DNA of 64,000 bases from Jutongia hominis (GCF_014384965.1 NZ_JACRSW010000031.1:134731-198730); one strand, 5' to 3'; shown: positions 9,163 to 18,373, counted from the first letter of the stretch. Numbers and translations: made by a program. The notes: generated by a model not told the origin, from the sequence alone.

Positions 9163-10992
9163 TCACAATTTTGCTAACGATTCTTTCAACAATGGTGTCA
9201 ATTCATCAATAGCTTCTATCATAGCTGTATAAACCGCTCCTGAGATAGCGAGCGTCTGTAACATGTTCTGATCTGCGTCTTCAGAAAGCATATTGATCTG
9301 CTGTACTTTTTCCGTAGTCATACCTGTAATATAGGTATCCAATAAGTTATATGCACTTTGTTTTGCTATTACATTATTGACTTTACGAATTGTTTTCAGA
9401 CATTTTTCTTCTTTTTGAGCAGATGTATTATGCTTACGGATCAGTTTCATCAGATCTTCCTGTGCTTTTTTCCCTTCCGTTGCTTTCCCTCGTAAAAGAA
9501 CAAATTCCTTTTCTAGATGCAGCATTTTCTCTTTGACTTTTGTATACTCTTCTGCGGAAAAAGTAGGTCCTGTCTCTTCTAAAACAGCCGCAAAATCAAA
9601 TTCTTTTTTACATTCCTTTTTAATGACATCGGCTAAAGTCCGCACCTTAGATCCTTCGATCAAAGCACCGCCTTCTGTTGCATCAATTACTTCAATCTCG
9701 GGAAGTGCACGGATCGCATCTTCAAACCAGTCTTTATAGATCAGCCAGTCATAACGAGAACGTACTTTACCGCCATTCACGCCATCCACCATCTTCATGC
9801 CATAAGATTCATTGACAATGTGCTTTTCTACACCTCCGGCATGTGTCACATCTCCATCATAAGCAAGATCCTGACCGATCAGAACGATCTTTTTAAATCC
9901 TAAAGCAGCACAAGTACTGAATGCACCTGTCGCAACCGACCCGCCACTGCTATATGGTGGAAACTCTCTGCCAAACTCACTATACAAAGCTTCTGTATAT
10001 GGTTCACTGCGAAACCAGATTTTTCTCGATCTGTTCTTCTCTAAGAAAAGATTTTTTGCTTCCACATTGCTAAAGATCGGCACCTGTTCACATCGCTCGT
10101 CAGTCAGATGACGCGGGCTTTTCTTCGCATCCAAAGTTACGATCGCATCAAATGGTGCATCATGCATCAATAAATATTTTACTGCTGTATCTGTTGCAAG
10201 AATAAACGCTTTTCCTTTTGCATTTTTCAATTGATCAATGTTCTTATCCAAAGATGGTCCGGCAGCAACAACAATTGCCGGCACTCCGTCCGGGATTTTA
10301 TCTATCAGATCCGGAATATAGTTACTATCCTTGATAAAATGAAGATTTTTCATCACATTGCTAATAGCCGAATGCGCCAGATGTGCTTCGGTATCCCGAT
10401 TAACCTTTGCCATTTTATTCACATTTTCTACAGCTGCTAAAAAATCCTTATACTGCTCTATATATAGCTTATCATAATTAGGATGAAAGCTTAAGATCTG
10501 TGAGGGAAGATTGGTCCAATGCACGCTTCTTTCCAATGCACCCGCAAATCCGTCGAGATTGATCTGATCTACATAAATCTGTACTCTCTCATCTTTTAAG
10601 ACATCTTCCATATCAAAATGATCTAGGCAAAAACAGAATAATGCAAAATCCGGTTCACAAACAAAAACTTTTGCATCTGCATCCAGTCTTTTTAGTAATT
10701 CTCCTAAAAAGATACCATTGCCCAATCCATATAAAATGGTAATAATATTCATATTTTGAAAAGTAAACTGATCTGCCCATTTCTTAGCTTCCTGTGCCGG
10801 ACGATATGTACTGTTCATTCGATTTACTTTTCCGTCTTTTTTTATACAAAGTGCCCAGTTTCCGTCTCTTGTTTCGGTTTTTTCGAACGAATCAAACGAA
10901 GGCTGCTGTTCTTTTTCTCTTTCTATTAGTTTTTCATATAATTTTGGTCTTACTTCCTGCAAGACCGAACGATTTTTCTCAGCGTTATCCAT
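9163..10992 (-). CDS. Maf-family (DUF115) motility-associated glycosyltransferase, long paralogue
   Basis: A 609-residue Maf protein. The N-terminal domain (about 1-200, with NIITILYGLGNGIFLGELL) is followed by the DUF115 core: VVAAGPSLDKNIDQL (about 235), AIVTLDAKKSPRHL (about 280), SSGGSVATGAF (about 345) and LIGQDLAYDGDVTHAGG (about 370). A helical C-terminal tail of about 150 residues follows. Maf proteins glycosylate flagellin in the cytoplasm with CMP-pseudaminate or CMP-legionaminate. It is the second gene of the unit starting at about 11,370, beside the flagellin gene and upstream of neuA/neuB, so its donor is probably the CMP-nonulosonate made in this cluster. Confidence 0.87.
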   Translation of the reverse strand: MDNAEKNRSVLQEVRPKLYEKLIEREKEQQPSFDSFEKTETRDGNWALCIKKDGKVNRMNSTYRPAQEAKKWADQFTFQNMNIITILYGLGNGIFLGELLKRLDADAKVFVCEPDFALFCFCLDHFDMEDVLKDERVQIYVDQINLDGFAGALERSVHWTNLPSQILSFHPNYDKLYIEQYKDFLAAVENVNKMAKVNRDTEAHLAHSAISNVMKNLHFIKDSNYIPDLIDKIPDGVPAIVVAAGPSLDKNIDQLKNAKGKAFILATDTAVKYLLMHDAPFDAIVTLDAKKSPRHLTDERCEQVPIFSNVEAKNLFLEKNRSRKIWFRSEPYTEALYSEFGREFPPYSSGGSVATGAFSTCAALGFKKIVLIGQDLAYDGDVTHAGGVEKHIVNESYGMKMVDGVNGGKVRSRYDWLIYKDWFEDAIRALPEIEVIDATEGGALIEGSKVRTLADVIKKECKKEFDFAAVLEETGPTFSAEEYTKVKEKMLHLEKEFVLLRGKATEGKKAQEDLMKLIRKHNTSAQKEEKCLKTIRKVNNVIAKQSAYNLLDTYITGMTTEKVQQINMLSEDADQNMLQTLAISGAVYTAMIEAIDELTPLLKESLAKL

Positions 10993-11007
10993 ATCATTTC
11001 TCCAATG

Positions 11008-11322
11008 CTATTCCATATTACCAACAAGTTCTTCCATATATTCCAAATAGTCATATTGTAAGATATCTGCAAGCAATACCATATCTCCGTCTTGTAATGC
11101 ATTCATTGCATCTTTTAAAATATTTGTAAGCTGTGCTTCATCCAAAACAAAATCATCATGTTCTGTCCGATAAGTAAATAAGGCATCAATTGCTGTCATC
11201 ATATTGCTAAGTCCTATTGTAAATTGATCCAATGCCTCTTTTTCTTTTTGCTGGTAAAAAAGATCAACTATCCCTTTTACTTCTTCTATACTTTTCATTA
11301 CAACATCTTTTGATCCACTCAT
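11008..11322 (-). CDS. Small helical protein of unknown function next to flagellin
   Basis: A 104-residue acidic protein I do not recognise. It is predicted to be all helical, without signal peptide or membrane segment. GGAGG stands 9 bases before the ATG. It is the first gene of the Maf/glycosyltransferase unit and ends 15 bases before the long Maf gene. Size, acidity and place between flagellin and Maf would suit a small adaptor or chaperone for flagellin or the glycosylation machinery, but this is inference from context only. Confidence 0.6.
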   Translation of the reverse strand: MSGSKDVVMKSIEEVKGIVDLFYQQKEKEALDQFTIGLSNMMTAIDALFTYRTEHDDFVLDEAQLTNILKDAMNALQDGDMVLLADILQYDYLEYMEELVGNME

Positions 11323-11376
11323 CTGCAGCTTCCTCCTCTATTTTTGTTCATATTTCTAACATCTTAGAATATCCTC

Positions 11377-11405
11377 ATAATACCATAATGATATCTATAC
11401 TTCAA
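11377..11405 (-). promoter_or_regulatory. Sigma-A-like promoter of the glycosylation operon
   Basis: On the minus strand a TTGAAG (-35) and TATTAT (-10) are separated by exactly 17 bases, about 55 bases before the small ORF that heads the Maf/glycosyltransferase unit. It is just past the flagellin terminator, so the glycosylation genes have their own vegetative promoter and not the sigma-28 promoter of flagellin. Confidence 0.55.
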
Positions 11406-11461
11406 AATTCCACTCTTTTTAGCCATTATTTTTTATTAAAACAATACACAATTTAATGATA

Positions 11462-11498
11462 GAAAAAATGGAGCCGGTCGATAATCGACCAGCTCCAT
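11462..11498 (-). terminator. Flagellin intrinsic terminator
   Basis: Minus-strand stem GGAGC-GGTCGAT/ATCGACC-GCTCC (one internal mismatch) followed by ATTTTTTCT. It begins about 30 bases after the flagellin stop codon and separates flagellin mRNA from the glycosylation unit. Confidence 0.85.
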
Positions 11499-11530
11499 CC
11501 CAAGTTTAGGATACCATCCTAGTCCAATAA

Positions 11531-12361
11531 TTACTGGAGTAAAGAAAGTACACCCTGTGTAGCCTGGTTTGCCTGAGCAAGCATAGACTGACCAGCCTGC
11601 TGTAAGATAGATGATGCTGAGTAAGAAACCATCTCGTCAGCCATATCTACGTCACGGATCTTGCTTTCTGATGACTGTAAGTTCTCAGCCATGTTATCAG
11701 CATTAGCAATTGTATGATCTAATCTGTTCTGTAAAGCACCAAGTGCAGATCTCTGTGTAGAAACCTTTGTGATAGCTGTGTTTACAGTTGTGATCAACTT
11801 AGTGATATCCTTACCTGTGCTAGAAGAAATAACCTTAGCAATTACAGTTGCAGAAACACCGAGCTTACCAGCTGTCATTGAGCTGATTGTGATGCTGATT
11901 GTCTGGTTTGTGTTAGCACCAACCTGAAGTTTCTTGTTCTTGAAACCACCTGAAAGAAGTCCCATTGTATTGAACTGTGTCTGAGTTGCAATACGGTTGA
12001 TCTCTGATGTAAGAGCTCTAACTTCTTTAGCGATAGCCTTACGGTCAGCTGAAACGTTAGTATCGTTTGAAGCCTGAACTGTAAGTTCTCTCATTCTCTG
12101 AAGTACTGAGTGAATTTCACTTAAAGCACCTTCAGCTGTCTGGATAAGTGACTGACCATCTTCAGCGTTTGTTGAAGCCTGCTCAAGACCTCTGATCTGT
12201 CCTCTCATCTTCTCACTGATTGAAAGACCAGCTGCATCATCAGCTGCACGGTTTACTCTGTAACCAGAAGATAACTTCTCTGTGCTTCTTGCAAGATTTG
12301 TGTTTGTAATGCCTAACTGTCTGTTTGCGTTAAGCGCTGTCATATTATGCTGTACTATCAT
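11531..12361 (-). CDS. fliC: Flagellin
   Basis: Filament subunit, 276 residues. The N-terminal D0/D1 block starts MIVQHNMTALNANRQLG and contains LSSGYRVNRAADDAAGLSIS; the C-terminal D0 block ends with NIMANATQGV-like residues (LAQANQATQGVLSLLQ). The central variable domain is short (about residues 145-200) and rich in Thr/Ser, giving possible O-glycosylation sites. The ATG at 12361 has a GGAGG at 9 bases; an upstream in-frame start at 12445 would add a non-flagellin extension. It has a sigma-28 promoter, a leader with a GGA hairpin (possible CsrA target) and its own terminator. Maf genes downstream imply it is glycosylated. Confidence 0.95.
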   Translation of the reverse strand: MIVQHNMTALNANRQLGITNTNLARSTEKLSSGYRVNRAADDAAGLSISEKMRGQIRGLEQASTNAEDGQSLIQTAEGALSEIHSVLQRMRELTVQASNDTNVSADRKAIAKEVRALTSEINRIATQTQFNTMGLLSGGFKNKKLQVGANTNQTISITISSMTAGKLGVSATVIAKVISSSTGKDITKLITTVNTAITKVSTQRSALGALQNRLDHTIANADNMAENLQSSESKIRDVDMADEMVSYSASSILQQAGQSMLAQANQATQGVLSLLQ

Positions 12362-12365
12362 AGCA

Positions 12366-12402
12366 TTTTCCTCCTTGATTTCGCAATGGCATCCATGCCA
12401 TT
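12366..12402 (-). promoter_or_regulatory. Flagellin leader: candidate CsrA-binding hairpin and Shine-Dalgarno
   Basis: The leader RNA has a perfect 7-bp stem (12385-12402) with loop UGGA, then about 9 bases later the Shine-Dalgarno AAGGAGG (12370-12376). A GGA in a hairpin loop paired with a second GGA in the Shine-Dalgarno is the layout known for CsrA repression of the Bacillus hag leader. csrA and its antagonist fliW are encoded 4 kb upstream. More GGA triplets occur in the roughly 145-base leader. Binding itself is inferred. Confidence 0.65.
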
Positions 12403-12511
12403 GGTGCATTGTTTTTAGTTTGCTGCCCCTTCCATGTCCGTACACACTTTAGAAACCGCATATATCTATACTCCTTATGGAGAATAAATAACTTTGTTGT
12501 TTACATTAAGG

Positions 12512-12538
12512 TTATCGTCAGCTTTTCTGATTCTCTTA
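12512..12538 (-). promoter_or_regulatory. Sigma-28 (sigma-D) promoter of flagellin
   Basis: Minus strand TAAG, 15 bases, then GACGATAA, close to the sigma-28 consensus TAAA-N15-GCCGATAA with exact spacing. It lies about 150 bases before the flagellin start, leaving a long leader. Confidence 0.75.
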
Positions 12539-12569
12539 ACCCATTTCCATAAAAAAATTAATTTTTTTG

Positions 12570-13058
12570 TTATTTTTTCTGATCCACAAAATAAGTCTGC
12601 CATTGGTGATGCTGATTTGACATATTTTGATAATACGATGCTGCGGTTTTGTTACTCGCATTAAAATCACGAATCTCTTTTCTTTTATTTTTCACAAACA
12701 TTTCGAACTTATTTTTGTTCTTTTGCTCCAATGCCTGAATTTTCATGCTGCATTCCGTAATAATACGGATATAATTCTGCATTTCCAATATTTCAGGCTT
12801 AAAGCTTTGCGGATCTGCCTGTATAAAAGGATTCACTTTCGAAAATACACGCTCAAATCCACCATCTAATGTAAAGATCCGTGAGATCAATTCTTCTTTT
12901 TGCGATAGCATTTCATCAAAAGCATCTGCATCAACCGGATCTGATGACAAAATCTCTGCCTGACGCTTTGTCGCATCAAGAATCTTTTGCATCACTTCAT
13001 ATTTTTCTTTTAAGGAATCTTTTAATATGGATACATAAACTGTCACCTGATCTGCCAT
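12570..13058 (-). CDS. Putative flagellar export chaperone, FliT-like
   Basis: A 162-residue helical protein with no signal peptide. Sequence is too diverged for a firm family call, but it follows fliS directly (19-base gap), the position of fliT in many flagellar clusters, and its long N-terminal coiled-coil (about 1-60) with a QKEELI segment resembles FliT/FlgN-type chaperones. Such proteins hold late substrates such as FliD before export. A bona fide FlgN is encoded elsewhere in this cluster, which favours a FliT role here. The operon ends with this gene. Confidence 0.55.
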   Translation of the reverse strand: MADQVTVYVSILKDSLKEKYEVMQKILDATKRQAEILSSDPVDADAFDEMLSQKEELISRIFTLDGGFERVFSKVNPFIQADPQSFKPEILEMQNYIRIITECSMKIQALEQKNKNKFEMFVKNKRKEIRDFNASNKTAASYYQNMSNQHHQWQTYFVDQKK

Positions 13059-13077
13059 ACATCCTCTTTTCTATAAA

Positions 13078-13458
13078 TCACATACTATGTGTTTTTTTCA
13101 TTACTTCGATCCACGTTTCACGCATTGTCTTAATATGCTTTAACGCTTCTTCGAGTATTTCATTGTCTTTTTTCATGTTCGCTTCAACAAGTCTCCGGTA
13201 AATATAATCATATACCTTATCAAACTCCTGTGATACCGGATACTTTGTATCAAGTGACACACGAAGCTGCACGATGATCTTTTGCGCTTTCTGAATGTTC
13301 AGATTCGCCTTTTCGATATTTTTTTCATCAATTGCCACCTGTGCCATATGACAAAACTTGATCGCACCATCATATAACATCAAAATAATCTTTGCCGGTG
13401 ATGCTGTCTGAACAGAATTTTTTTGGTAAAGTTGTGCAGCATTTCGATATTGTGCCAT
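13078..13458 (-). CDS. fliS: Flagellin chaperone FliS
   Basis: A 126-residue protein typical in length for FliS. MAQYRNAAQLYQKNSVQTASP and LILMLYDGAIKF-like residues (KIILMLYDGAIKFCHMA) at the N-terminus are the family signature, followed by four helices and the conserved LRVSLD(T) region near residue 65. FliS binds the disordered C-terminus of flagellin and prevents early polymerisation; in Bacillus it also takes part in the FliW-CsrA circuit through control of free flagellin. It sits between fliD and the FliT-like gene. Confidence 0.93.
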   Translation of the reverse strand: MAQYRNAAQLYQKNSVQTASPAKIILMLYDGAIKFCHMAQVAIDEKNIEKANLNIQKAQKIIVQLRVSLDTKYPVSQEFDKVYDYIYRRLVEANMKKDNEILEEALKHIKTMRETWIEVMKKTHSM

Positions 13459-13532
13459 TGTAGTTACCTCCTTGTATTAGCAATTACACCTTTTTCATAG
13501 CAGGCAATCCCTATACGAACTGCCTTGGCTTT

Positions 13533-15596
13533 TTAACTAAAGAAGTTTGAGAGCGAATTTGACTGGGAATTTAATGAAGCTAATGCTTTCTCCATTGCCG
13601 TAAACTGAGAATAATAACGCTCTTCCATGGTTGATAATTTGCTGTCCCACTTCTTGATCTCGTCTTTATAATCCGATAACTGAGAATTCATCTCAACATC
13701 ATTATAGAATGTCAAAGCACTACTCATGCTTGTCTTACCCATTTTCTTAAACAAGTCATCATAAAGATTTGATGCAAGTCCGGAGAATACTTCCATAACA
13801 AGATCCGGATCTTTATTCAGTAATTCTTCCAACTTATTTGTTTCATCGGCGTACTCGCTGTCATCTTCATCACCCTTAATATGTAAGAGACCACCTTCTG
13901 CATAATCGGCTGATGTTGAAATACCTATTGATGACAATGCATACCTCTTGCCATCCGATGCTGTGATCGTTCCTGACATATTATCACGGAATGATGAGAT
14001 CAGAGAACTTAATGTATCATCACGGCGAAGCAGGGAATCCTTAATCTTGTCTTCCCATTTTTCTACTTCATCATCTGACATTGCTTCTTTCTGCTCATCT
14101 GTCAGAACATCATAATCTTTAGCAGAGGATGCATTGTACTTCGTATTCATCTCTTTTAAGATTGAATTGTATTCTGAAATGAAGTCTTTGATCGTATCAT
14201 AGATACCGGATACATCCTTTGTAACAGAAATCGAAACTTCACTACCCGCTGTCATATCCAGGATATTTAATGTCAACCCGTTCACTGTGATCGTAGAACC
14301 CGAACTGCTAAGCGTTGCACCATTTAATTCGATCGATGCATCACTGGCTGCTATGACAACCATACCACTTGTATTACCGGCATCGCCTTCTGCAACGGCT
14401 GTACCATCAATAGAAGAAAGCCCCAGACCGGCAAGTACCGATGAAGAGTTTGTGATTGTACCAATATCATCTTTGAACGTCGTTGCAGCTGCTACGGAAT
14501 CAATCTTACGTGTTGCACTGTCTTTCTTTAAGAAATCATCGTCTGCATTGGCAATACCGTTCTCTATACCATCTGTAATCTTCTGCTGGTATTCATCTGA
14601 CTTCAAGTCTTTTGCAACATTTTTACTGATCAGAGAATTTATGCTGTCTGCTAATTCTTTCTCTGTCATTTTGTCAAGATCATCCTGCTTTACACCGGAA
14701 TCCAGGAGTGCCTGTTTGCCTGCATCCGATACCTTTGTATGCTCATCATCTGTAAAATAGCTTGCTTCATAACCATCCTGAAGCTGCTTTTTATAATATG
14801 CATTGACCGCATTAGATGCTGCTTTATCTGTATATGACTCAATAGAATTCTGTACCTTATCAATTGTAGCAGAACCTGTCTGTAACTGGTCAAAGATCTT
14901 TTGTACACTTGCTTTATCAGAAGAAGACAAGTTATCGTAACCAATCTGCTTTTTCCAGTTAGCGATCGTATCCTGCTGGTCTGTTGTCAGATTACTTGCC
15001 GTAATTGAAAACGTCTGATCCACACCACTATCATCCGAACTGATAAAAAATCTCTGCTGTGTCTCATCAAAGCTGGCTTTTAGTCCTGCGTTTGTGCATG
15101 CTTTTGTAAAATCTCCTATTGTGGTATTTTCATCAACCAGCAAAAGCGATGTGCCGGATTTTGACTTGATCGCAATCTGTGTACCGGCTGCGATCGGATC
15201 AGCAAGCTCGGTAAGTTTTGTTGTTTCTTTTGCTTTCGAGCCATCTGTAAGTGTACCAAGTTTTCCGCTTGTTACATACTGAGCCGAAGCTAAAGAATTT
15301 ACTTTGACCTTATAAGTACCTTCTGCTGCCTGTGATGTAGCAGTCGCTGTTACTTTACTGGTATCTGAACTTGTTGCCGCTTTGGTTTTATATGCAGATT
15401 GTGATTTAATCTTATTTAAAGATCCCTTATAGAAATCATAGAGTTTTGTATTCATCTCGCTCCAGATATCTTTTTTCCATTCAAGCTTTGTCTTTTTGCT
15501 TGTGACTTTTGTTTTCTTCATTCGCTGTGCAGACATCAATGCCTGTACGATTGAATCGGTATCCAATCCTGAATTAAGACCTGTCATTCTAATCAT
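13533..15596 (-). CDS. fliD: Flagellar filament cap protein FliD (HAP2)
   Basis: A 687-residue hook-associated protein 2. The N-terminus MIRMTGLNSGLDTDSIVQALM and KKTKLEWKKDIWSEMNTKL form the D0 block. The C-terminal block (about 560-687) has GISTSADYAEGGLLHI, VFSGLASNLYD and a terminal coiled-coil. FliD caps the growing filament and folds flagellin. At 687 residues it is longer than the usual 450-500, because of a central region rich in Asp, Lys, Ser and Thr (about 200-400). GGAGG sits 7 bases before the ATG; flaG lies 12 bases upstream. Confidence 0.94.
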   Translation of the reverse strand: MIRMTGLNSGLDTDSIVQALMSAQRMKKTKVTSKKTKLEWKKDIWSEMNTKLYDFYKGSLNKIKSQSAYKTKAATSSDTSKVTATATSQAAEGTYKVKVNSLASAQYVTSGKLGTLTDGSKAKETTKLTELADPIAAGTQIAIKSKSGTSLLLVDENTTIGDFTKACTNAGLKASFDETQQRFFISSDDSGVDQTFSITASNLTTDQQDTIANWKKQIGYDNLSSSDKASVQKIFDQLQTGSATIDKVQNSIESYTDKAASNAVNAYYKKQLQDGYEASYFTDDEHTKVSDAGKQALLDSGVKQDDLDKMTEKELADSINSLISKNVAKDLKSDEYQQKITDGIENGIANADDDFLKKDSATRKIDSVAAATTFKDDIGTITNSSSVLAGLGLSSIDGTAVAEGDAGNTSGMVVIAASDASIELNGATLSSSGSTITVNGLTLNILDMTAGSEVSISVTKDVSGIYDTIKDFISEYNSILKEMNTKYNASSAKDYDVLTDEQKEAMSDDEVEKWEDKIKDSLLRRDDTLSSLISSFRDNMSGTITASDGKRYALSSIGISTSADYAEGGLLHIKGDEDDSEYADETNKLEELLNKDPDLVMEVFSGLASNLYDDLFKKMGKTSMSSALTFYNDVEMNSQLSDYKDEIKKWDSKLSTMEERYYSQFTAMEKALASLNSQSNSLSNFFS

Positions 15597-15608
15597 AATT
15601 CTGCCTCC

Positions 15609-16013
15609 TTATCGTTTCTCATCTACGATCAATCCTGCAATTTCCCAAATCTTTTTAATTGCTTCAAGAGATTTTTCAGGCGGTACTTCACGAATAAGAT
15701 CGCCGGTATCTTTATCATATACCTTTACCGTGATCGTATTGGTCGGATCATCAAAATCATACTCACAACGTGTCTTTTTGATTCTTGAATTCATATTTGA
15801 CATTGCTGACTCAAGTGTGCTCTGAGCTACTTCTTTGTCCTTTTGATTGTCTTTTGTCTTTCCTTTGTCACCGTCATCACCAAACGTAGTCTTTTTGACT
15901 GTATTTGTACTACTTACCATACCTGCTGTCGTGTCTTTTGTCTCTATCTCAGTCGGTATGATCTTTCGGTTTGGATCAGCCGAAAAACCATTAAGCTTTG
16001 CTTCCATTGCCAT
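15609..16013 (-). CDS. flaG: FlaG family protein
   Basis: 134 residues. The C-terminal half matches FlaG: ISTRIKKTRCEYDFDDPTN-like residues leading to VKVYDKDTGDLIREVPPEKSL and a terminal helix with IAGLIVDEKR. FlaG is thought to affect filament length. The N-terminal 60 residues are polar and low complexity. The start at 16013 (ATG GCA ATG) has GGAGGTG at 7 bases; an upstream ATG at 16055 lacks a site. It lies directly upstream of fliD, as usual. Confidence 0.88.
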   Translation of the reverse strand: MAMEAKLNGFSADPNRKIIPTEIETKDTTAGMVSSTNTVKKTTFGDDGDKGKTKDNQKDKEVAQSTLESAMSNMNSRIKKTRCEYDFDDPTNTITVKVYDKDTGDLIREVPPEKSLEAIKKIWEIAGLIVDEKR

Positions 16014-16118
16014 TGTAATACACCTCCATGTGCAAATGCTGTAAATAAACTTCAAAAATAACGTCTGTAACTTTTGATATATCCTTATATCTAACTAACC
16101 TTTATATCGACATTTTTG

Positions 16119-16355
16119 CTATTTATCTTTACTCTTTTTTTCAAATAAGTCTCTGATCTTTGCAATATCGACTTCCTGTCCTGCCTGTTTATTTTCTTCC
16201 TGAATCTGCAGATAAATCTCTTTTCGGTAAACCGGAATGGATTTTGGTGCACTGATTCCGATCTTTACCTGATCTCCTTTAATCTCCAGTAATGTGATCT
16301 CGATATCATCACCGATCATGATCGACTGGTTTACCTTTCTGGCTAATGCTAACAT
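16119..16355 (-). CDS. csrA: Carbon storage regulator CsrA
   Basis: A 78-residue RNA-binding regulator. [25 protein letters not shown] matches the beta-strand dimer core; the second RNA-contacting segment ([17 protein letters not shown]) is present, including the Arg near residue 45 that contacts GGA. The C-terminus extends by about 18 charged residues compared with the 61-residue E. coli protein, as in FliW-dependent CsrA of Firmicutes, where this region contacts FliW. It is 19 bases downstream of fliW. The flagellin leader in this window has candidate CsrA sites. Confidence 0.95.
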   Translation of the reverse strand: MLALARKVNQSIMIGDDIEITLLEIKGDQVKIGISAPKSIPVYRKEIYLQIQEENKQAGQEVDIAKIRDLFEKKSKDK

Positions 16356-16374
16356 CTGACTCCTCCGATCCTGC

Positions 16375-16812
16375 TTATTGTTCTTCTAATATCATATGTT
16401 TAACCTGATACTCATTATTCTCTGCAATGATCTGCATCGCTTTGTTATTACGCGTATTGATAACGATAGGTGCTTTCATGTTCACAGAAGTTTTGCTGAC
16501 ATCTGCCGGAACAGTTGCCAAAAGAAAAACCGCCAGATCTTCTGTCTCAAAATCTCCAAGCTGTTTTAACAATGCATCTTCTACAACCGGATCATAGGAC
16601 GTATCCACACGAAACGGATTCACGATTGGGAATGCAAGCCCCTCTTCCGTAATACATTGCAGCCAGGAAAAGAATGCTTCCTGACCTTCTTCTATATCAT
16701 ATAAGATCGTATAATCCGTATACTGTTCAAACCCCGGAATTCCTTTTTCGAAATGGATCACTTTGGTATCTTCAATGTCTACCTCACCAAAATATCTTGT
16801 TTTTACTCTCAT
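16375..16812 (-). CDS. fliW: Flagellar assembly factor FliW
   Basis: 145 residues. The N-terminal [26 protein letters not shown] and central [11 protein letters not shown] are FliW hallmarks. FliW binds either free flagellin or CsrA; when flagellin is secreted, FliW is released to antagonise CsrA and allow flagellin translation. It is followed by csrA in one unit between flgL and flaG. GGAGG is 5 bases before the ATG. Confidence 0.95.
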   Translation of the reverse strand: MRVKTRYFGEVDIEDTKVIHFEKGIPGFEQYTDYTILYDIEEGQEAFFSWLQCITEEGLAFPIVNPFRVDTSYDPVVEDALLKQLGDFETEDLAVFLLATVPADVSKTSVNMKAPIVINTRNNKAMQIIAENNEYQVKHMILEEQ

Positions 16813-16843
16813 CTTGTCCTCCTCACCAAATACTCTTTACTCA

Positions 16844-18373
16844 TTAAATATAATTAAGTAAAGAAGTACCAAGAATCTTTACTGTAGCAGATAAGGATGC
16901 CTGATACAGATTGTCTGCCTGAGTCATATTGATATATGCATCTGTCAGATCGACATCTTCATTATCTGACAATTTTTCTTCTGTGTTAGTACTCTGATCA
17001 TCCAGTTTATCTTCTGTCAGTTCAAGACGGTTATAACGTGAACCGAGATCTGCTAATGCAACATTTAACTTATCCTGCGTAAAGCTTACCATACTCAGTC
17101 CTTTTGTAAATGCCTCTGTCATAACTTCCGTACGAAGCTTTTTCTCTGCTTCAAAACGACTCTGAAGTTCCTTTAATGCAGCAATCTCATCCTCATCGGC
17201 ACTGTTTGCGATCTGCTTATCTACATCACTCATCTTCTGCTCTAACTCATCCATTGCCTGCACACATTCTTCAATGTGATTGATCGCACGATAGATCTGT
17301 GGATCAAATGCATCTTTTGCCTGTGTATTGACAACAGCTGTCTGGCTGAAATTAACTTCATAACGGATATCCTGTTTCTCCGGTGCAGAATAATTGATTG
17401 TTCTTCCTGTACTTGTATTATAACTTGTACATCCAAAATACATTTCCGGACGGATATCACTCTTTTCAAATTCTTTCTTTGTATAATCAACCATAATTGT
17501 TGCATTATTCATCTGGACATCAGAATATGCCTGCGCACCAAAGATCACGGTGCCGGTATCATACAGATAGATTGTATCAAAGTTGGTACCGTTTGCTTTA
17601 TTATAAGCATCTACATCATATGCGTTCGGATCGTCTGAACTTACCACTGCACTGGATAAAGTATCCGTAACCGTTGTGCCTGCTGCATTCTTATAGGATG
17701 TTGTAATATTAAATACCGTATTATCTCCTGTGATCGCACTGTTTGAGCAATTACGGTAAGAAAGCTGTAAGCGGTATGCGGTATCCTGAGATGCAAGCTG
17801 GTCGGAATAATCCGTGATATCATTACCTGCTACATATCCCACATTACTTGTAACATATTTGATCGTATCAATTGCTTTTGATGAAAAACTTTCCGAAATC
17901 TTATATTCCAGATTATCGGTATCGGTCGGAAAGATAAGAGAGGTATCGGTACGATATCCGCTAAATACATATCTGCCCGAATAATCGGTATTAGCTTCAT
18001 CTTCAAAGATAGAAGAAACATATTCCTGCAGCACAGAAAGGACAGAGTTTCTCTGATCTGATTCAAGATAATCATTTGCACCCTGGTTTAAATAACCTTT
18101 CATATTCTTTAAAGTTGTATTTGCATTTTTTAATGCTGTCTCTGTAGAATCCATCCAGTCCATGGCGTCCGATACATTTTTACTTGCATACTGCCTGATC
18201 TGTGTATAAGTAGTACGCAGTTGTAAAGCACGAACCGCTACTGTAGGATCATCCGATGGACGCTGGATCTTTTTTTCTGACGCAAATTGTGTCTGGTATT
18301 TTAAAAATAAATTTTTCGCATTGGTAATATGCTGCTGCGAACTATTTGTGATCATGCTGTTTGTAACTCTCAT
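16844..18373 (-). CDS. flgL: Flagellar hook-filament junction protein FlgL (HAP3)
   Basis: 509 residues. The N-terminus MRVTNSMITNSSQQHI and SEKKIQRPSDDPTVAVRALQL is the flagellin-like D0/D1 block of FlgL; the C-terminal helices (LGSRYNRLELTEDKLDDQ to ATVKILGTSLLNYI) complete it. It joins the FlgK ring to the filament. It is longer than the common 300-400 residues, with a variable middle domain (about 140-330). It follows flgK2 and precedes fliW; GGAGG is 6 bases before the ATG. Confidence 0.93.
   Translation of the reverse strand: MRVTNSMITNSSQQHITNAKNLFLKYQTQFASEKKIQRPSDDPTVAVRALQLRTTYTQIRQYASKNVSDAMDWMDSTETALKNANTTLKNMKGYLNQGANDYLESDQRNSVLSVLQEYVSSIFEDEANTDYSGRYVFSGYRTDTSLIFPTDTDNLEYKISESFSSKAIDTIKYVTSNVGYVAGNDITDYSDQLASQDTAYRLQLSYRNCSNSAITGDNTVFNITTSYKNAAGTTVTDTLSSAVVSSDDPNAYDVDAYNKANGTNFDTIYLYDTGTVIFGAQAYSDVQMNNATIMVDYTKKEFEKSDIRPEMYFGCTSYNTSTGRTINYSAPEKQDIRYEVNFSQTAVVNTQAKDAFDPQIYRAINHIEECVQAMDELEQKMSDVDKQIANSADEDEIAALKELQSRFEAEKKLRTEVMTEAFTKGLSMVSFTQDKLNVALADLGSRYNRLELTEDKLDDQSTNTEEKLSDNEDVDLTDAYINMTQADNLYQASLSATVKILGTSLLNYI

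Noticed and set aside
11531..12445. Flagellin start at 12445
   Set aside because: It would add 28 residues not found in flagellins and cover the leader hairpin; the ATG at 12361 has GGAGG.
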